Positions 45,601-55,236 of a DNA stretch of 64,000 bases are shown here, in pieces. The notes beneath the pieces were generated by a model. The model searched no databases and was not told where the DNA came from. It was given only the letters and a program-made list of their open reading frames with translations. Positions within the stretch are counted from its first letter, which is position 1, and every line of letters starts with the position of its first letter. The DNA is from JADJVL01 sp046331545 (GTDB lineage Bacteria; Acidobacteriota; Holophagae; Holophagales; Holophagaceae). Where the stretch lies: contig JAXLQR010000002.1 of NCBI GenBank assembly GCA_046331545.1, positions 992,001 through 1,056,000 on the forward strand, read 5' to 3'. The position numbers and the translations under genes were made by a program.

Positions 45601-46908
45601 CAGGCCCGAGCCGTCCGTGCCGAGCCAGAGGAGGCCCTCGCGCGCTTCCGCCACGGCGAGGACGGCCCGGTCCTGGAGGGCGCCGCCCCGCAGGGGCCAG
45701 AGGGCGAGCCCCGGGCGGCCGGCCTCGAGGACGGCGACCTCCCGCGCCGGCGACCCCGCGGCATAGATCCGGGCGCGGGCCCCTTCCGCGAGGGACAGCA
45801 CCCTCAGCCCCTCCGTGCCCCGCACCGCCGACCACCCGATGGAGGAGGCCACCGCGAGACCGCGGTCCGTGCCCGCGTAGAGCCTGCCCCCGGCATCCCG
45901 CAGCACCGCGCGGGTGGCGGTGGCCGGGAGCCCCTCCCCCAGCCGGAAGGCCTCCCAGAGCCCGCGGCCGAGCACGCGGTGGAGGCCCTCGCCCGCCAGC
46001 CAGAGGGTGCCTTCCCGGTCCACGTGCACCAGGCGGCAGGGCGGCGCGGAGGGCCCCAGGTCCAGGCGGGGGGCCCAGAACCGGTCGGCGAGCACGGCCA
46101 CGGGCCCGGTGGCGGTCGGCACCCAGAGGCGCCCCGACCGGTCCAGGTGGAGCGGCCCCGAGGCTCCGCCCAGGGGGACGCGCGCGCTGAGGTCCTCCCA
46201 TGCGCCCTCCGCGCCGCGCCTTCCCAGGAAGGACCGGGAGCGCGCGTAGAGCCGCCCGGAGGCGTCCTCCAGCAGGCTCTCGATCGCCTCCCCCGGAGGC
46301 AGCCCGCGGGGCCGTCCCAGGGGCTGGGCGTCGAGCAGGCCGCGCGTCCAGCGGAGCCCCTGGATCCCCCCCGCGGCGTCCAGGGTCCAGACGCCGCCGC
46401 CCTGGGCCGGCGTCAGCACGGCGGGGCCGGGGCCCTGCCATCCCGGGACGCGCACGAGGGCCGAGCCGCCCGGCCCGGACCGGAAGAGACCCTCCTTCCC
46501 GGCCGCCCACAGGCTTCCGTCCCGTTCGAGGGCCAAGGCCCAGACGGCTTCCCGGGGGCCGGACAGCGGCGAGAAGCCCTCGCCGCCCCCGCCGCGGAAC
46601 ACCCCGCGGGACGTCCCGACGACGAGGGCACCCCGGCCCGCGGCAAGGGCGCGCGCGCTGACCCCCTCGAGTCCCTCCGCGGCCCCCGCGCGCCGGAAGC
46701 GCCGCCCCTCGAAGCGGAAGAGCCCGCCCGCGGTGGCGAACCAGATGAACCCCGCGGGGTCCTCGGCGATGGCCAGCACCTCCGGGTTCGCGAGCCCCTC
46801 CTCGGGACCGTAGGCCTGGACGGCCCGGGCGCCCCGGCCCTGGCCGGGGAGCGGCGGCGCGCACAGGAGCGCCGCCAGGCAGAGCCGCAGGAAGGGAAGT
46901 CGCAACAT
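42667..46908 (-). CDS. Hybrid sensor histidine kinase with propeller sensor, REC and Hpt domains
   Basis: The 1413-residue protein has a signal peptide, a periplasmic two-component propeller (many ...DGSLWAAG/GVLWIGTAQGLYRF-type repeats to about residue 600), a Y_Y_Y domain and one membrane helix near WWRSPWVGLLGVAGLAG. Then come HisKA with His801 in TMSHELRTP, HATPase, a degenerate receiver, a good receiver (Asp1231 in LMDAQMPELDG) and a C-terminal Hpt with His1356 in AHALNG. This is the plan of Bacteroidetes polysaccharide sensors. The next LytTR regulator is divergent, 63 bp away, and large surface lipoproteins follow, so it may sense a glycan. Confidence 0.9.
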   Translation of the reverse strand: MLRLPFLRLCLAALLCAPPLPGQGRGARAVQAYGPEEGLANPEVLAIAEDPAGFIWFATAGGLFRFEGRRFRRAGAAEGLEGVSARALAAGRGALVVGTSRGVFRGGGGEGFSPLSGPREAVWALALERDGSLWAAGKEGLFRSGPGGSALVRVPGWQGPGPAVLTPAQGGGVWTLDAAGGIQGLRWTRGLLDAQPLGRPRGLPPGEAIESLLEDASGRLYARSRSFLGRRGAEGAWEDLSARVPLGGASGPLHLDRSGRLWVPTATGPVAVLADRFWAPRLDLGPSAPPCRLVHVDREGTLWLAGEGLHRVLGRGLWEAFRLGEGLPATATRAVLRDAGGRLYAGTDRGLAVASSIGWSAVRGTEGLRVLSLAEGARARIYAAGSPAREVAVLEAGRPGLALWPLRGGALQDRAVLAVAEAREGLLWLGTDGSGLLSARRSPSGLEAERVRLPDGPAEEAFPALLRDRQGRLWAAGSAGLLCLEAGAWRRFGSQNGLPASPPKCLAQGGGDDVWAGFEDGSVLRLRNLEGVLRVVGRVAGLGAPPRSLAEGAGGVLWIGTAQGLYRFDGRGLEAYTRRDGLPADACAPSALLAEPGGDVWVATAGGLARFEGSAAPLPDEAPRAVLVGLAFGGTPQRLSGAGMPRLAPGQDSLEAEATALAFSRAHALAFQSRLLGHEEAWREAPGGRVSYPRLPPGTYRLDLRASLQGGPAPDRWGEPLQVWFSIRPPWWRSPWVGLLGVAGLAGAVYALYRWRTRALHGRNTELAREVRRQTEALRQAVRTAQAADEAKGEFLATMSHELRTPLNAILGMSGILLESNLAPQQRESARTIQGASRALLAIINDLLDFARLEEGRLRLHAVPFDFSEILEETLDLLSPQAEEKGIELVLRIQPGMDRRFMGDPDRIRQVVLNLLGNALKFTERGHVLVALECMRVSGDLREVQVSIEDTGIGISEDKQARLFERFSQADSGITRRYGGTGLGLAISRKLVELMGGRIGLQSRVGIGSWFWFTLELPADPQAPAPPPPPCWPDFPVLLVTPREVSAKALAELLESWQVPCARASAVEEAVAMLEAARNDRRPFHAALLDASLAGDPLDAAALAQEVRALLVMAPMHGSLDGADWRTLGAEGVLRKPIYDWALREVLEPVREAILEGRPVLWLGGDEGEAEPGPARPLAGRRVLLAEDNELNQRVAVHMLESMGADVVVAADGKEAIARSLESRFDLMLMDAQMPELDGYSATIAIRTMEQGLRRTPILALTAHAMEGEEARARAAGMDGLLTKPIEKPDLLRALQPLMEAAPAPVEAVDRAALARLGAGAREVVELFLQHAPSRVRDLRQGLEDRESEPLRQAAHALNGMSAYLYARELCRLCAGIEEAAAAGRFKEAEALIARAEGEYERVVADLRSRTGP

Positions 46909-46971
46909 GCGCGTGGAGCCGTGGATTTGGAGGTGGGAACGCCCCTCGCTTACCATGCCAGAGGAAAGCCC

Positions 46972-47742
46972 ATGACGCTCCGTGCCGCCATCGCCGACGA
47001 CGAACCCGTCGCCCTCCACCGCCTGAAGACCCTGCTTCTCGAGGCCGGCTGGGAGGTGGACGCCTTCGAGGACGGCAAGCGGCTGCTCGGCCACCTCCAG
47101 GAACACGCCGCGGACGCCCTCTTCCTCGACATCCAGATGCCTGGGCTCTCCGGCCTCGAGGTCCTCGGGGAGCTGCCCGATCCGCCGCCGCCGGTGATCT
47201 TCGTGACCGCCAAGTCCGACTACGCCCTCGCCGCCTTCGAGCACGCCGCCGCGGACTACCTCCTGAAGCCCGTCACCGCCGAGCGCCTGGGGAAGACCCT
47301 GGCGCGCCTCCAGGGGAACCAGGTGCCCCGCAGGTCGGTGAGCGAGTTGCGGGAGGCCCTCCCGGCACCGCAGGCCCCGGGCGGCCTCCCCGGCTATGGC
47401 CTTCCCGTGCAGCCCCTCCGCTTCCCCGTGCGGGCCGGTGAAGGCAAGCTGCTGCTGGAGCTGCGGAAGGTGAGCCACTTCGAGGTGGTGGACCAGGTGG
47501 TCTGGGCCCACACCGGCAAGCAGAAGTTCCGCACGTCCTGGGTCTCCCTCGCCGAAGTGGAGGCGGCCTTCCCGGGGGCCGGACTGCTGCGCATCCAGCG
47601 CCATCTCCTGGTGCGTCCGGAGGCCGTGCTGGGCGTCCGGGCCCTCAGCTCGGGCCGCCGGGCCGTCCTGGTGCAGGACGGGGTGGAACTGGAGGCCAGC
47701 CGCAGCGCGGCCCACGCCCTCAAGGAGCGGCTCGGGATCTGA
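46972..47742 (+). CDS. LytTR-family response regulator
   Basis: The 256-residue regulator has a receiver domain with Asp9/Asp10, Asp53 in FLDIQMPG and Lys in YLLKPVT, and a C-terminal LytTR DNA-binding domain with VVWAHTGKQKFRTSWVSLAEVE and IQRHLLVRP. It starts with an ATG preceded by GAGGAAAG. It is divergent from the hybrid kinase and is the natural phosphorelay partner. It lies directly upstream of the first giant lipoprotein gene, which it may control. Confidence 0.9.
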   Translation: MTLRAAIADDEPVALHRLKTLLLEAGWEVDAFEDGKRLLGHLQEHAADALFLDIQMPGLSGLEVLGELPDPPPPVIFVTAKSDYALAAFEHAAADYLLKPVTAERLGKTLARLQGNQVPRRSVSELREALPAPQAPGGLPGYGLPVQPLRFPVRAGEGKLLLELRKVSHFEVVDQVVWAHTGKQKFRTSWVSLAEVEAAFPGAGLLRIQRHLLVRPEAVLGVRALSSGRRAVLVQDGVELEASRSAAHALKERLGI

Positions 47743-47925
47743 GACCGGGTGACCGCCCGGGGCCAGCCTGACGGAACGCGTCGCCTTCCCGCTCCCCCCC
47801 GGCCGTCCGCGAACCCGTTCGCCCCGGCCTCGGCACCCTTCGTCCAGGCCTCCCGACCACCCGGAGGGAAGCCCTCCCGGGAGGTTCCGGACTTGCAGGG
47901 CCCCCCGTCCCGTCCCGGAGGAGCC

Positions 47926-50900
47926 ATGCCCCTGAGATCCCTGCGCCCGCGCTGGATGACCGCCCTCGGGGCCGCCCTGCTGCTGGCCTGCGGAGGGGGA
48001 GGGAGCGGGAGCGGGTCGGGCGGGGGCGGTTCCGCCGTCTCCCTCGTCCTCTCCCCGACCACCGCCTCCCTCGACGGCGGCGACACCGCCGCCTTCACCG
48101 CCGCCGTCTCCGGCGCCTCCAATCCCGGCGTCGCCTGGGAGGTCCTCGAGCCCGGCGGCGGCTCCGTCTCCCCCTCCGGCCTCTACACCGCCCCCGACGC
48201 CGACGGCACCTTCCACCTCAAGGCCACCGCCCTCGCCGCCTCCTCCGCCTGGGCCCAGGCCTCCATCCAGGTCCGCCGACGCATCACCGTCACCGTCTCC
48301 CCCGCCAGCCCCTCCCTCCAGACCGGCGCCTCCCTGGCCTTCACCGCCTCCGTCGCCAACACCTCCAACCCCGCCGTCACCTGGTCCGCCTCCGCCGGCG
48401 CCATCACCCCCGCCGGCCTCTTCACCGCACCCGCCACCCCCGGCACCTGCACCGTCCGCGCCACCTCCGTCGCCGATCCCCGCCGCTCCGGCGAGGCCGT
48501 CGTCACCGTCACCGCCGCTCCCCAGCCTCCCGCCATCGCCTTCTTCACCGCCACGCCCTCCACGATCAACGCCGGGCAGTCCAGCACCCTGGCCTGGTCC
48601 GTCTCCGGCGCCACCAGCCTCTCCCTCAACCAGGGCGTCGGCTCCGTCACCGGCACCACCTCCCGCGCCGTCACGCCCGCGGCCACCACCACCTACACCC
48701 TCACCGCCACCAACGCCGCCGGCTCCACCACCGCCACCGCCACCGTCACGGTCTCCCAGCTCCCCGTCATCGCGAGCTTCACCGCCACGCCCTCCACGAT
48801 CAACGCCGGCGACACGAGCCTGCTGCAGTGGTCCGTCTCCGGCGCCACCAGCCTCGCCATCAGCGGGGGCGTCGGGGACGTCACGGGCTCCACCTCGCGC
48901 AACGTCGGACCCCAAGCCACCACCACCTACACCCTCACCGCGAGCAACGCCGCGGGCTCCGCCACCGCCTCCGCCACCGTCACCGTCAACCCGGCGCCGC
49001 CCCAGGTCCCCGTCATCGCGAGCTTCACCGCCACGCCCGCCTCCCTCGCCCCGGGCCAGTCCAGCACCCTGGCCTGGTCGGTCACCGGCGCCACCAGCCT
49101 GTCCATCGACTCCGGCGTCGGCGACGTCACCGGCGCCAGCAGTCGGGCCGTCTCACCCGCTTCCACCACCACCTACACCCTCACCGCCACCAACCCCGCC
49201 GGCTCCGCCACCGCCTCCGCCACCGTCACCGTGGACGCCGCACCGCCACCCCCGCCCTCGGCCTACCTCCTCCTCACCACGGCGCGCCTGCAGCAGGTCC
49301 GCGCCGACGCCGCGGCGAACGGCATCGCATGGACGAACCTGCGCAACAACGTGGAGGCCAACCTCGCCAGCACCGACGAGTACGACACGGGCGCCGAGAA
49401 CATGGCCATGGCCTACCTCGTCTCCGGGGATCCCCGCTATGCCGCGCGGGCCTACTGGTGGGCCCAACGGGCCATGGGACAGACCCTCCGGAACGACAGC
49501 TACTACTTCTTCCAGGCCATCGTGCGCCCCGTGGCGATGACCCTGAACTATTGCGCCCCGGCCCTCAGCGCCGCCCAGGCCCAGACCCTGAAGGACTTCC
49601 TCCACGCGAGCTGCGACGAGCTCTGGTACCACAACCAGGGCAGCGGCTGGGGCCTCGACGATCCGGCGAACAACTACCACCTCTCCTTCCTCGCGGGCAC
49701 GGCCTTCTCCGGCTACGCGCTGAAGGCCGCCGGTGACGTCCGGGGCCAGGCATGGCTGGACCTGGTGAACGACAAGCTCACCCGGCCCGCCGGCGTCTTC
49801 GCGTACCTGGACCGCATGTCCGGCGGCGACTGGGAGGAGGGCGCGAACTACGGCGAGGGCTCGAAGATGCACCTCTCGCTCTGCCTCGGCGTCCTGGCGG
49901 CGGGGGGCGCCAACCACTTCACCCGGCCCTTCTTCGCCGGGGCGATGCGCTACCTGGTCTACGCCCTCCAGCCGGGGAACGCCTACCTCTATCCCGGCGG
50001 CGACCTGGCCCGGGAATCCTCCATGGGCGTCTCCCCCTACACCCGCGCCTACGTCCAGCCCATGGTCCTCTGGCTGCCGGATGGCCCCGAGCGCCGGCTG
50101 GGGCAGTGGGTCCTGAACCACGTGGAGCCCACCTACCTGGACAGCGACCGTTCCTTCTCCGACCGGGCGGGGCTCTGGCGGGACGTGGCCTTCCGCATGG
50201 CCCTCCCGGAGACCGACCCCGCCGGGGAGCCCCTCTCCTACCGCGCCGCCGGAACGGAGTGGATCAACGCCCGCTCCGGCTGGGACGCCGCCGCCACGTC
50301 CTTGAGCATCAGCGGCGCGCCGCGCGTCGTGCAGAGCCACCAGCACCAGGACACCGGGCACTTCGTGATGTGGAAGAAGGACTGGCTGGCGGCGGACGCC
50401 AGCACCTACAGCCACAGCGGCCTGCTCTGGGAGCCCCAGGGCCAGAACCTGCTGAAGGTGCCCGGCGTGGTGATGCACTTCGAGGACGTCCCGGTCCCGG
50501 GGCTGCTGCGGCAGGTCGACAAGGGCGACTTCCTCTACGCGCAGGTGGACGCCACGGGCCTCTACCAGCGCCGCAACGCCTCCAGCCAGCTGGAGCCCCT
50601 CCTCAACGAGCACACCCGGGAGTTCGTCTACCTGCGGCCCGACACCCTGGTGGTCTTCGACCGGGTGGACGCCAAGCCCGCGGGCGCCGGCTACCAGTGG
50701 ATCCTGCACCTGCCCGCCGCCCCCGCGCAGTCCGGCGCGCGCTACACGCTGCTGCGCAACGGCGCCGGCCTGGCCCTGCAGACCCTCTTCGGCGGCGCGG
50801 GGAGCGTGGTCTCCGACGCCGACCTGGAGGCCGGCACCACCTCCTTCCGCGTCGCGGTGGAGGGCACCGGCGCCGCCAGCCGCTACCTGCACCTGCTGCA

Positions 50901-53565
50901 GGTGGCCAGCGGCGCCGTACCCGCCGCCACGGGCCAGCCCGTCAGCGCGCCGGGCCTGAAGGGGCTGCTCTGGAACGGGACCGTGGTGGCCTTCAGCGAC
51001 CTGGCGAGGGGCGCCGCCCCGGCCCTGCCCCTGACCTACGTGCTGCCCGACATCGCGGTCCACGCCCACATCCTGGCGAACTTCACCTCGGGCGTGGACG
51101 TGGACGTCGTCCGCGGGGCGTCCACCACCACCATCACCCTGAGGGCGGGCACCTCCCACCTTCCGGACGCCAACGGCCTCCTCTCCTTCAGCGACGCCGC
51201 CGGCCCGGCTCCCCAGCCCCCCGTCATCAGCGCCTTCGGCGCCGTCCCCGCGACCCTCGTCGCCGGACAGTCCGCCACGCTGTCCTGGACCGTCGACGGC
51301 GCCACCGCCCTCTCGCTGGACCCGGGCATCGGGCCCGTCGCGGGGAGCAGCCGCGGGGTCAGCCCCGCCGCGACCACCACCTACACCCTCACCGCCACGA
51401 ACGCCGCCGGTTCGGCCACCGCCACCGCCACGGTGACGGTGCAGCCCGCCCCGGCCGTCGCGCTGCCGAATCCGGTCCTCTTCGTCACCCAGGTCCCGAT
51501 GGACGGCTTCGGCTCCATCTCCATGCCCTTCGCCAACCATGACGGGTCGAGCAACCTCGCGCCCCGGGGCGGCGACCTCTGGATCCGCTACCCCGACGGG
51601 TCCCTGCGCAACCTGACCCGGGAGGCGGGCTTCGGCATGACGGGCCTGCAGGGGGACGCTTCCATCGCCGTGCGCGAGCCCTCGGTGCACTGGAGCGGGA
51701 CGAAGGCGGTCTTCGCCATGGCCGTGGGCTCCACCACCCAGCAGTACGTGTGGAAGACCCAGTTCTGGCAGCTCTACGAGGTCTCCGGGCTCGGCCAGGG
51801 CCAGCCGGTCGTGATCACCAAGGTCCCCCGCCAGCCCAGCGACGCCAACAACATCAGCCCCGTCTACGGCACGGACGACCGCATCATCTTCGCCTCCGAC
51901 CGCAGCCGCTCCGGCGAAGCCCACCTCTACCCCCAGCTCGACGAGTACGAGAGCACCGTGTCCCTGTCCGGCCTCTGGAGCCTGGACCCTTCGTCCGGCG
52001 ACCTCAGGCTCCTGGAGCACGCCCCCAGCGGCGCCTTCCATCCCTTCGTGGACGCGGCCGGCCGCGTGGTCTTCACCAAGTGGGACCACCTCCAGCGGGA
52101 CCAGCAGGCGGACGCCGACGCCGAGGGCGGCGGGTACGGCTCCTTCAACTACGCCGACGAGACGGCCGGAGCCGCGCGCCTCGCCAGCCGCGCCGAGGTC
52201 TTCCCCGAGCCCCGGGACTCGGCGGACCCCGAGAACGTGGCCAACCACGCGAACGGCCACCGCTTCAACCAGTTCTTCCCCTGGCAGGTGAACGAGGACG
52301 GGACGGAGGAGGAGACCCTGAACCACGTGGGCCGCCACGAGATCGGCGGCGTCTACGTCGGCGAGCCGGCCTTCAACGACGACCCCAACCTCGGCGAGAA
52401 CGCGCCGGAGGCGAACCACGTGAACCGCAACTACCTGGGCGGCGACGGGGGCATCTTCCAGCTCCGCGAGGACCCGCGCCAGCCTGGGCTCTTCTACGCC
52501 GCGAACATGCGCGAGTTCAACGGGGGCCGCGCCGGCCAGATCGTCACCCTCACGGGCGCACCGACCCTGAACGCCGAGCAGATGGCCGTGTCGTGGATCA
52601 CCCACCCGGACACGAAGAACGAGGTGCCCGACGGCCAGGCCCCGCCTCCGGGGGCCACGGGCCGCTACCGCAACCCGCTGCCCATGAGCGACGGCACCCT
52701 CGTGGCCGCGCACGCCGCCGAGACCGGGCCGGACACCAACCTCGGCACCCGCGCGAACCCGAACTACCGCTACAGGTTCCGGCTGAAGACCCTGAAGCCC
52801 GCCGGCGGGTACTGGATGGCGGACCAGCCGCTGACCCCCGGCCTCACGACGTCCGTGAGCTGGTTCGACCCCGACGTCCTGGTGGCCTACAGCGGGCCCC
52901 TCTGGGAGCTGGATCCCGTGGAAGTGGTCGCCCGGCCCCGCCCCGTCCGCCGCGTGCCCGCCCTCGAGACGCCGGAGCAGCAGGTCCTCGCGGAGGAGGG
53001 CGTGAGCGAATCCGCCCTGCGGGCATGGCTGCGGAGCAACGGCCTGGCGCTGATCATCAGCCGCGACGTCACCTCCCGGGACCGCGGCGACCTCCAGCAG
53101 CCCTTCAACGTGCGGGTTCCCGGGGGCGTGAGCGCCGTGCCCCTCCCGGGCAAGGTGTACGACCTCCAGCACCTCCAGCTCTTCCAGGGGGACCAGGTGC
53201 GCGGCTACGGCGGCACCGCGTCGCCGCGTCCCGGACGACGGGTGCTCGCCCAGGTCCTGCACGGCCCCGCGTCGGCACGGAACCCCGCCAACCCGGGCGG
53301 GCCCGCGGGCAGCGTGAAGGTCGCACCGGACGGATCCACCGCGGCCTTCGTGCCGGCTTCCCGCGCCCTCACCTGGCAGCTCACGGACCCCAGTGGCAAG
53401 GCCGTGATCCGCGAGCGCAACTGGGTGAGCTTCCAGCCCGGCGAGATCCGCACCTGCGCCAGCTGCCACGGCCTGAACACCCGCAGCCAGACCGGCGGGA
53501 CCGTGCCCCAGAACAAGCCCGAGGCCCTGCGCCAGCTCCTGCGCCACTGGAAGACCCTGCCCTGA
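47926..53565 (+). CDS. Giant lipoprotein: Ig-like repeats, heparinase-II/III-like region and HzsA-like c-heme domain
   Basis: The ATG with GGAGG gives 1879 residues; the lipobox is LLLAC. Gly-rich sequence and two BIG2-like domains are followed by three Ig/PKD-like modules (about 200-435). A heparinase II/III-like section follows (about 445-1085; His805/His807 in SHQHQDTGHF), then a fourth module (about 1095-1175). The last 700 residues resemble HzsA-like proteins (GGDLWIRYPDGSLRNLT, FTKWDHLQRDQQAD) and carry one heme site CASCH at 1844-1848. The two enzyme-like halves are normally separate proteins. The junction falls in a repeated module, suggesting recombination. It is probably surface-exposed. 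Confidence 0.78.
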   Translation: MPLRSLRPRWMTALGAALLLACGGGGSGSGSGGGGSAVSLVLSPTTASLDGGDTAAFTAAVSGASNPGVAWEVLEPGGGSVSPSGLYTAPDADGTFHLKATALAASSAWAQASIQVRRRITVTVSPASPSLQTGASLAFTASVANTSNPAVTWSASAGAITPAGLFTAPATPGTCTVRATSVADPRRSGEAVVTVTAAPQPPAIAFFTATPSTINAGQSSTLAWSVSGATSLSLNQGVGSVTGTTSRAVTPAATTTYTLTATNAAGSTTATATVTVSQLPVIASFTATPSTINAGDTSLLQWSVSGATSLAISGGVGDVTGSTSRNVGPQATTTYTLTASNAAGSATASATVTVNPAPPQVPVIASFTATPASLAPGQSSTLAWSVTGATSLSIDSGVGDVTGASSRAVSPASTTTYTLTATNPAGSATASATVTVDAAPPPPPSAYLLLTTARLQQVRADAAANGIAWTNLRNNVEANLASTDEYDTGAENMAMAYLVSGDPRYAARAYWWAQRAMGQTLRNDSYYFFQAIVRPVAMTLNYCAPALSAAQAQTLKDFLHASCDELWYHNQGSGWGLDDPANNYHLSFLAGTAFSGYALKAAGDVRGQAWLDLVNDKLTRPAGVFAYLDRMSGGDWEEGANYGEGSKMHLSLCLGVLAAGGANHFTRPFFAGAMRYLVYALQPGNAYLYPGGDLARESSMGVSPYTRAYVQPMVLWLPDGPERRLGQWVLNHVEPTYLDSDRSFSDRAGLWRDVAFRMALPETDPAGEPLSYRAAGTEWINARSGWDAAATSLSISGAPRVVQSHQHQDTGHFVMWKKDWLAADASTYSHSGLLWEPQGQNLLKVPGVVMHFEDVPVPGLLRQVDKGDFLYAQVDATGLYQRRNASSQLEPLLNEHTREFVYLRPDTLVVFDRVDAKPAGAGYQWILHLPAAPAQSGARYTLLRNGAGLALQTLFGGAGSVVSDADLEAGTTSFRVAVEGTGAASRYLHLLQVASGAVPAATGQPVSAPGLKGLLWNGTVVAFSDLARGAAPALPLTYVLPDIAVHAHILANFTSGVDVDVVRGASTTTITLRAGTSHLPDANGLLSFSDAAGPAPQPPVISAFGAVPATLVAGQSATLSWTVDGATALSLDPGIGPVAGSSRGVSPAATTTYTLTATNAAGSATATATVTVQPAPAVALPNPVLFVTQVPMDGFGSISMPFANHDGSSNLAPRGGDLWIRYPDGSLRNLTREAGFGMTGLQGDASIAVREPSVHWSGTKAVFAMAVGSTTQQYVWKTQFWQLYEVSGLGQGQPVVITKVPRQPSDANNISPVYGTDDRIIFASDRSRSGEAHLYPQLDEYESTVSLSGLWSLDPSSGDLRLLEHAPSGAFHPFVDAAGRVVFTKWDHLQRDQQADADAEGGGYGSFNYADETAGAARLASRAEVFPEPRDSADPENVANHANGHRFNQFFPWQVNEDGTEEETLNHVGRHEIGGVYVGEPAFNDDPNLGENAPEANHVNRNYLGGDGGIFQLREDPRQPGLFYAANMREFNGGRAGQIVTLTGAPTLNAEQMAVSWITHPDTKNEVPDGQAPPPGATGRYRNPLPMSDGTLVAAHAAETGPDTNLGTRANPNYRYRFRLKTLKPAGGYWMADQPLTPGLTTSVSWFDPDVLVAYSGPLWELDPVEVVARPRPVRRVPALETPEQQVLAEEGVSESALRAWLRSNGLALIISRDVTSRDRGDLQQPFNVRVPGGVSAVPLPGKVYDLQHLQLFQGDQVRGYGGTASPRPGRRVLAQVLHGPASARNPANPGGPAGSVKVAPDGSTAAFVPASRALTWQLTDPSGKAVIRERNWVSFQPGEIRTCASCHGLNTRSQTGGTVPQNKPEALRQLLRHWKTLP
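47980..48540. repeat. Long direct repeat, copy A (start of first giant lipoprotein gene)
   Basis: About 560 bp that recur at 53834-54395, 5.85 kb downstream. As far as can be read, the two copies are identical apart from one lost C and two extra C in copy B. Copy A encodes the Gly-rich linker and two BIG2-like domains, in frame. It could mediate recombination between the two genes. Confidence 0.9.
48528..49236. repeat. Three tandem Ig-like modules sharing DNA blocks
   Basis: Each module is about 80 codons and ends with the block ACCACCACCTACACCCTC (48685, 48919 and 49165). The same block recurs at 51373, 54403, 54555, 54857 and 55171, and with one change at 55408 and 56573. These blocks are likely sites for slippage and unequal crossing-over. 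Confidence 0.85.
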
Positions 53566-53779
53566 GGCCCGGCCCCGCTCCGGCCATCCCGGGCCCGGCC
53601 TGCCGCAGCGCGTCCAGCCCCGGGGCGGACGGGGCCCTCCGGGCCCTCCGGCTCATCCAGTCGAACCCACCACTCGCCCGGCCTCCGCGCCCTCTCGCGC
53701 CGTCCTGGAACCGGGCCCCGGCTCCGGACGCATCCCGGTCCCAGCCTTGCACCGCGTCACGATCCGTTCCGGAGGACCC

Positions 53780-55236
53780 ATGTCCGCCCCTCGCCGGCTC
53801 TCTCCCTGGATGACGATCCTCGCAGCCCTGGCGCTGCTGGCCTGCGGAGGGGGAGGGAGCGGGAGCGGGTCGGGCGGGGGCGGTTCCGCCGTCTCCCTCG
53901 TCCTCTCCCCGACCACCGCCTCCCTCGACGGCGGCGACACCGCCGCCTTCACCGCCGCCGTCTCCGGCGCCTCCAATCCCGGCGTCGCCTGGGAGGTCCT
54001 CGAGCCCGGCGGCGGCTCCGTCTCCCCCTCCGGCCTCTACACCGCCCCCGACGCCGACGGCACCTTCCACCTCAAGGCCACCGCCCTCGCCGCCTCCTCC
54101 GCCTGGGCCCAGGCCTCCATCCAGGTCCGCCGACGCATCACCGTCACCGTCTCCCCCGCCAGCCCCTCCTCCAGACCGGCGCCTCCCTGGCCTTCACCGC
54201 CTCCGTCGCCAACACCTCCAACCCCGCCGTCACCTGGTCCGCCTCCGCCGGCGCCATCACCCCCGCCGGCCTCTTCACCGCACCCGCCACCCCCGGCACC
54301 TGCACCGTCCGCGCCACCTCCGTCGCCGATCCCCGCCGCTCCGGCGAGGCCGTCGTCACCGTCACCGCCGCTCCCCCCAGCCTCCCGCCATCGCCCGCGG
54401 CCACCACCACCTACACCCTCACCGCCACCCTTCTTCACCACGCCCTCGATCAATGCCGGGCAGTCCAGCACCCTGGCCTGGTCCGTCTCCGGCGCCACCA
54501 GCCTCTCCTCAACCAGGGCCCGTCACCGACCTCCCGCGCCGTCACGCCGCGGCCACCACCACCTACACCCTCACCGCCACCAACGCCGCCGGCTCCACCA
54601 CCGCCAGTCATCGCAGCTTCACCGCCCCTGGTCTGCAGCCTGCCATCAGCGGGGGCGTCCTCCGCGCAACGCCGGACCCCAGCCACCACCACCTCGCCAA
54701 CGCCGCGGGCTCCGCCACCGCCTCCGGTCCGGTCTCCACAATGCCGGGCAGTCCAGCACCCTGGCCTGGTCCGTCTCCGGCGCCACCAGCCTCTCCCTCA
54801 ACCAGGGCGTCGGCTCCGTCACCGGCACCACCTCCCGCGCCGTCACGCCCGCGGCCACCACCACCTACACCCTCACGCCGCCGGCACCGCCACCGTCACG
54901 GTCTCCCGCTCCCCGTCATCGCGCTTCACCGCCCGCCCTCCACGATCAACGCCACCAGCCTGCTGCAGTGGTCCGTCTACAGCCTCGCCATCACGGGGGC
55001 GCCACCAACCTCCGCCGGCTCCGCCACCGCCACCGCCACCGTCACCGTCAACCCGGCGCCGCCCCCGGTCCCCGTCATCGCCCAGCCAGTCCAGCACCCT
55101 GGCCTGGTCGGTCACCGGCGCCACCATCCATCGAGCGTTCACCGCCAGCACGCCCGTCTCACCCGCTTCCACCACCACCTACACCCTCACCGCCACCAAC
55201 CCCGCCGGCTCCGCCACCGCCTCCGCCACCGTCACC
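53780..55236 (+). pseudogene. Frameshifted N-terminal part of the GH44 lipoprotein gene
   Basis: An ATG with GGAGG starts a signal peptide and lipobox (LALLAC), then the same Gly-rich and BIG2 sequence as the first giant lipoprotein. One C is missing near 54169, which breaks the frame, and two C are gained near 54376. From about 54395 to 55236 the Ig modules are present as scrambled, shortened pieces with many small gaps. Either the gene is truly decayed here, or the assembly collapsed a near-identical repeat. The downstream frame is intact, so an assembly or consensus error is the simpler explanation. Confidence 0.7.
53834..54395. repeat. Long direct repeat, copy B (start of GH44 lipoprotein gene)
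   Basis: This is the partner of 47980-48540. Offset between copies is 5854 bp before the lost C near 54169 and 5853 after it. Such exact identity between coding copies implies recent duplication, gene conversion or assembly duplication. Confidence 0.9.

Noticed and set aside
48528..49236. Regularly spaced identical blocks considered as CRISPR or phage repeats
   Set aside because: The blocks are codons of repeated Ig-like domains in one continuous reading frame.
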